From: Legionellales bacterium
GTDB lineage: Bacteria; Pseudomonadota; Gammaproteobacteria; WLWR01
Assembly: GCA_012103495.1 (NCBI GenBank)
Contig: WLWR01000078.1
Span: forward strand, 1 to 7,640
Length of the DNA: 7,640 nucleotides
Reading direction: 5' to 3'
Part shown: piece by piece, positions 6,447 to 7,640 of the stretch
Position numbering within the stretch: position 1 is the first letter of the stretch
How the letters are laid out: every line of letters begins with the position of its first letter
Program-made: the position numbers and the translations under genes
Notes under the pieces: model-generated
Told to the model about the DNA's origin: nothing
The model's input: only the letters and a program-made list of their open reading frames with translations
Database searches by the model: none

Positions 6447-6722
6447 ATGGCTTTAACCACAGCGGATAGAGCTGATGTCATTAAACAATTCCAACGACAT
6501 GAAACAGATACAGGCACGCCTGAAGTGCAGATTGCGTTGCTAACGACCAGAATTCAACATTTAACCGAACATTTCAAAGTCAATAAAAAAGACGTGCATT
6601 CGCGCCGTGGTTTACAAATGCTGGTGAATCAACGTCGTAAATTACTAAAGTATTTGAAGCGTAAAAATCTTGAATCTTATCAAGACGTTATCAAGCGATT
6701 GAAGTTACGAGATTCTAATTGA
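6447..6722 (+). CDS. rpsO: 30S ribosomal protein S15
   Basis: S15 is a primary 16S rRNA-binding protein that binds the helix 20-22 junction, helps nucleate the platform of the small subunit, and contributes to an inter-subunit bridge. The product is 91 residues, against 89 in E. coli. Seen: DTGTPEVQIALLT (21-33), the rRNA-binding loop with H42 in HLTEHF, the near-invariant DVHSRRGL (49-56), and the basic helix NQRRKLLKYLKRK (61-73); the C terminus is slightly extended (RDSN). AGGAG sits six bases before the ATG. It is followed after 86 bases by pnp, the classic rpsO-pnp pair, with a strong terminator between them. In many proteobacteria truB precedes rpsO; here it is putA. The E. coli gene is translationally autoregulated through a leader pseudoknot; the short leader here makes the same mechanism uncertain. 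Confidence 0.98.
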   Translation: MALTTADRADVIKQFQRHETDTGTPEVQIALLTTRIQHLTEHFKVNKKDVHSRRGLQMLVNQRRKLLKYLKRKNLESYQDVIKRLKLRDSN

Positions 6723-6760
6723 TCATTTGTCGCTGTATCCAGTGATCTAACCAATGAATG

Positions 6761-6787
6761 AGGGCGCAATCCATGCGCCCTTTTGTT
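6761..6787 (+). terminator. Rho-independent terminator between rpsO and pnp
   Basis: AGGGCGCA (6761-6768) pairs perfectly with TGCGCCCT (6774-6781) around a 5-base loop, and the T-rich tract TTTTGTT (6781-6787) follows directly. The position matches the E. coli rpsO t1 terminator, which partly ends rpsO transcripts and lets some continue into pnp. The hairpin ends about 21 bases before the pnp start codon. Confidence 0.88.
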
Positions 6788-6808
6788 ATGAAAAGAGGAA
6801 AATAAAAC

Positions 6809-7640
6809 GTGAGTAAGATAATTAAAACAGTGCCATTTGGTGAGCAAACATTGATTTTGGAAACTGGCGAAATTGCCCGACAAGCTGATGCTGCTGTAAT
6901 GGTACGTATGGGTGATACCTTGGTGTTGGTAACCGCTGTGGGTAAACAACAAGTGTCATCTGGGCAGAGTTTTTTTCCATTAACCGTCAATTATCAAGAG
7001 AAATATTACGCCGCTGGTAAAATCCCCGGTGGTTTTTTAAAGCGGGAAGGACGACCCAGTGAATTGGAAACATTAACTGCACGCTTGATTGATCGTCCGT
7101 TGCGTCCTTTATTTCCAGAGGGTTTTTACAATGAGGTGCAAGTTGTTGCCACTGTGTTATCAATCGATCCAGATCACAGCCCTGATATTTTAGCCATGAT
7201 CGGTGCGTCGGCGGCACTGACAATTTCTGGAATGCCTTTCCAAGGTCCAATTGCTGCGGCGAGAGTGGGATACCAAGAAGGTGTATATACTTTGAATCCA
7301 AGTCAACAAACATTAAAAGAATCCAAATTGGATTTAGTTGTGGCGGGTACGCAAAAAGCCGTGTTGATGGTGGAATCAGAAGCGGATCAATTGTCTGAAC
7401 AAGTTATGTTAGGCGCGGTGTTGTACGGTCACGAAATGATGCAACCGGTGATTCAAGCCATTAATGAATTGGCTGCTGAAGTGGGTAACTCCCCCTGGGA
7501 AGTGGCTTCCCCTGAGGCTGGATTGGATGTTGCTTTAACCCAAACGGTTGAACAATCCGTCGGTACTTCATTAGGCGAAGCGTTTACCATCCGTGATAAA
7601 CAACAACGTACGCAAGCATTAACCACCATCCGTGAACAAG
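6809..7640 (+). CDS. pnp: Polyribonucleotide nucleotidyltransferase (PNPase), 3' end missing
   Basis: PNPase is a trimeric 3'-to-5' phosphorolytic exoribonuclease (and polymerase in reverse) and part of the RNA degradosome. The first 277 residues are visible; the family is about 700 long, so the second, catalytic RNase PH domain and the KH and S1 RNA-binding domains lie beyond the right edge. Seen: N-terminal strand region GEQTLILETGEIARQADAAV (11-30), GDTLVLVTA (35-43), and the highly conserved GKIPGGFLKREGRPSE (70-85) and LIDRPLRPLFPEGF (93-106), which belong to the first RNase PH domain; the helical linker domain begins near 240. The start is GTG: GAGG at 6795-6798 lies about ten bases upstream, and the only nearby ATG (6788) runs into a stop after four codons. 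There is no convincing promoter of its own in the 86-base gap, so transcription probably comes from rpsO by read-through. Confidence 0.97.
   Translation, partial: MSKIIKTVPFGEQTLILETGEIARQADAAVMVRMGDTLVLVTAVGKQQVSSGQSFFPLTVNYQEKYYAAGKIPGGFLKREGRPSELETLTARLIDRPLRPLFPEGFYNEVQVVATVLSIDPDHSPDILAMIGASAALTISGMPFQGPIAAARVGYQEGVYTLNPSQQTLKESKLDLVVAGTQKAVLMVESEADQLSEQVMLGAVLYGHEMMQPVIQAINELAAEVGNSPWEVASPEAGLDVALTQTVEQSVGTSLGEAFTIRDKQQRTQALTTIREQ

Noticed and set aside
6727..6755. A pnp promoter starting with TTGTCG in the rpsO-pnp gap
   Set aside because: No acceptable -10 box at 16-18 bases, and the terminator would lie downstream of the start.
6680..7313. Three minus-strand open frames opposite pnp
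   Set aside because: The + strand encodes an unmistakable PNPase N terminus that simply has no stop before the window edge.

Overview
The window reads as an ordinary chromosomal segment of a gammaproteobacterium with moderately low GC (roughly mid-40s percent by eye). ClpB, PutA, ribosomal protein S15 and PNPase all align by memory with their gammaproteobacterial counterparts. The 'host attachment protein' family and the short PutA form would suit a Legionellales/Coxiella-like organism, but that placement is an inference. I see no tRNA, rRNA, CRISPR array, insertion sequence, integrase or phage gene, and no gene-free stretch longer than about 150 bases.

Layout, left to right. (1) The 3' two thirds of clpB, the ATP-driven disaggregase, runs off the left edge. 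(2) A 147-base gap holds a strikingly long nested hairpin and a weak promoter candidate. (3) A 144-residue host-attachment-family protein follows on the same strand. (4) A glutathione S-transferase-fold protein (Fax/metaxin-like) on the opposite strand overlaps the end of (3) tail to tail by 26 bases. (5) A 76-base divergent control region, in which opposite-facing promoters appear to overlap at their -10 boxes, separates the GST from (6) putA, a bifunctional proline catabolic enzyme of the short type without the DNA-binding domain. (7) rpsO (S15) and (8) the start of pnp (PNPase) follow on the + strand. They are separated by a strong intrinsic terminator, and pnp runs off the right edge.

Functionally this is a set of housekeeping and stress genes, not one pathway: protein disaggregation (ClpB), a possible ribosome-linked or attachment factor, a GST-like detoxification or adaptor protein, oxidation of proline to glutamate (PutA), and the classic translation/RNA-decay pair rpsO-pnp. 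The rpsO-pnp pair is conserved in bacteria, but here it follows putA instead of truB.

I found no convincing evidence of an undescribed multi-gene system. The most notable non-coding signal is the roughly 92-base nested hairpin after clpB, whose G-U pairs suggest that it folds in the clpB-sense RNA. The start codons of putA (TTG, GTG or ATG) and of the host-attachment gene (tandem ATGs) needed a decision, explained in the entries.
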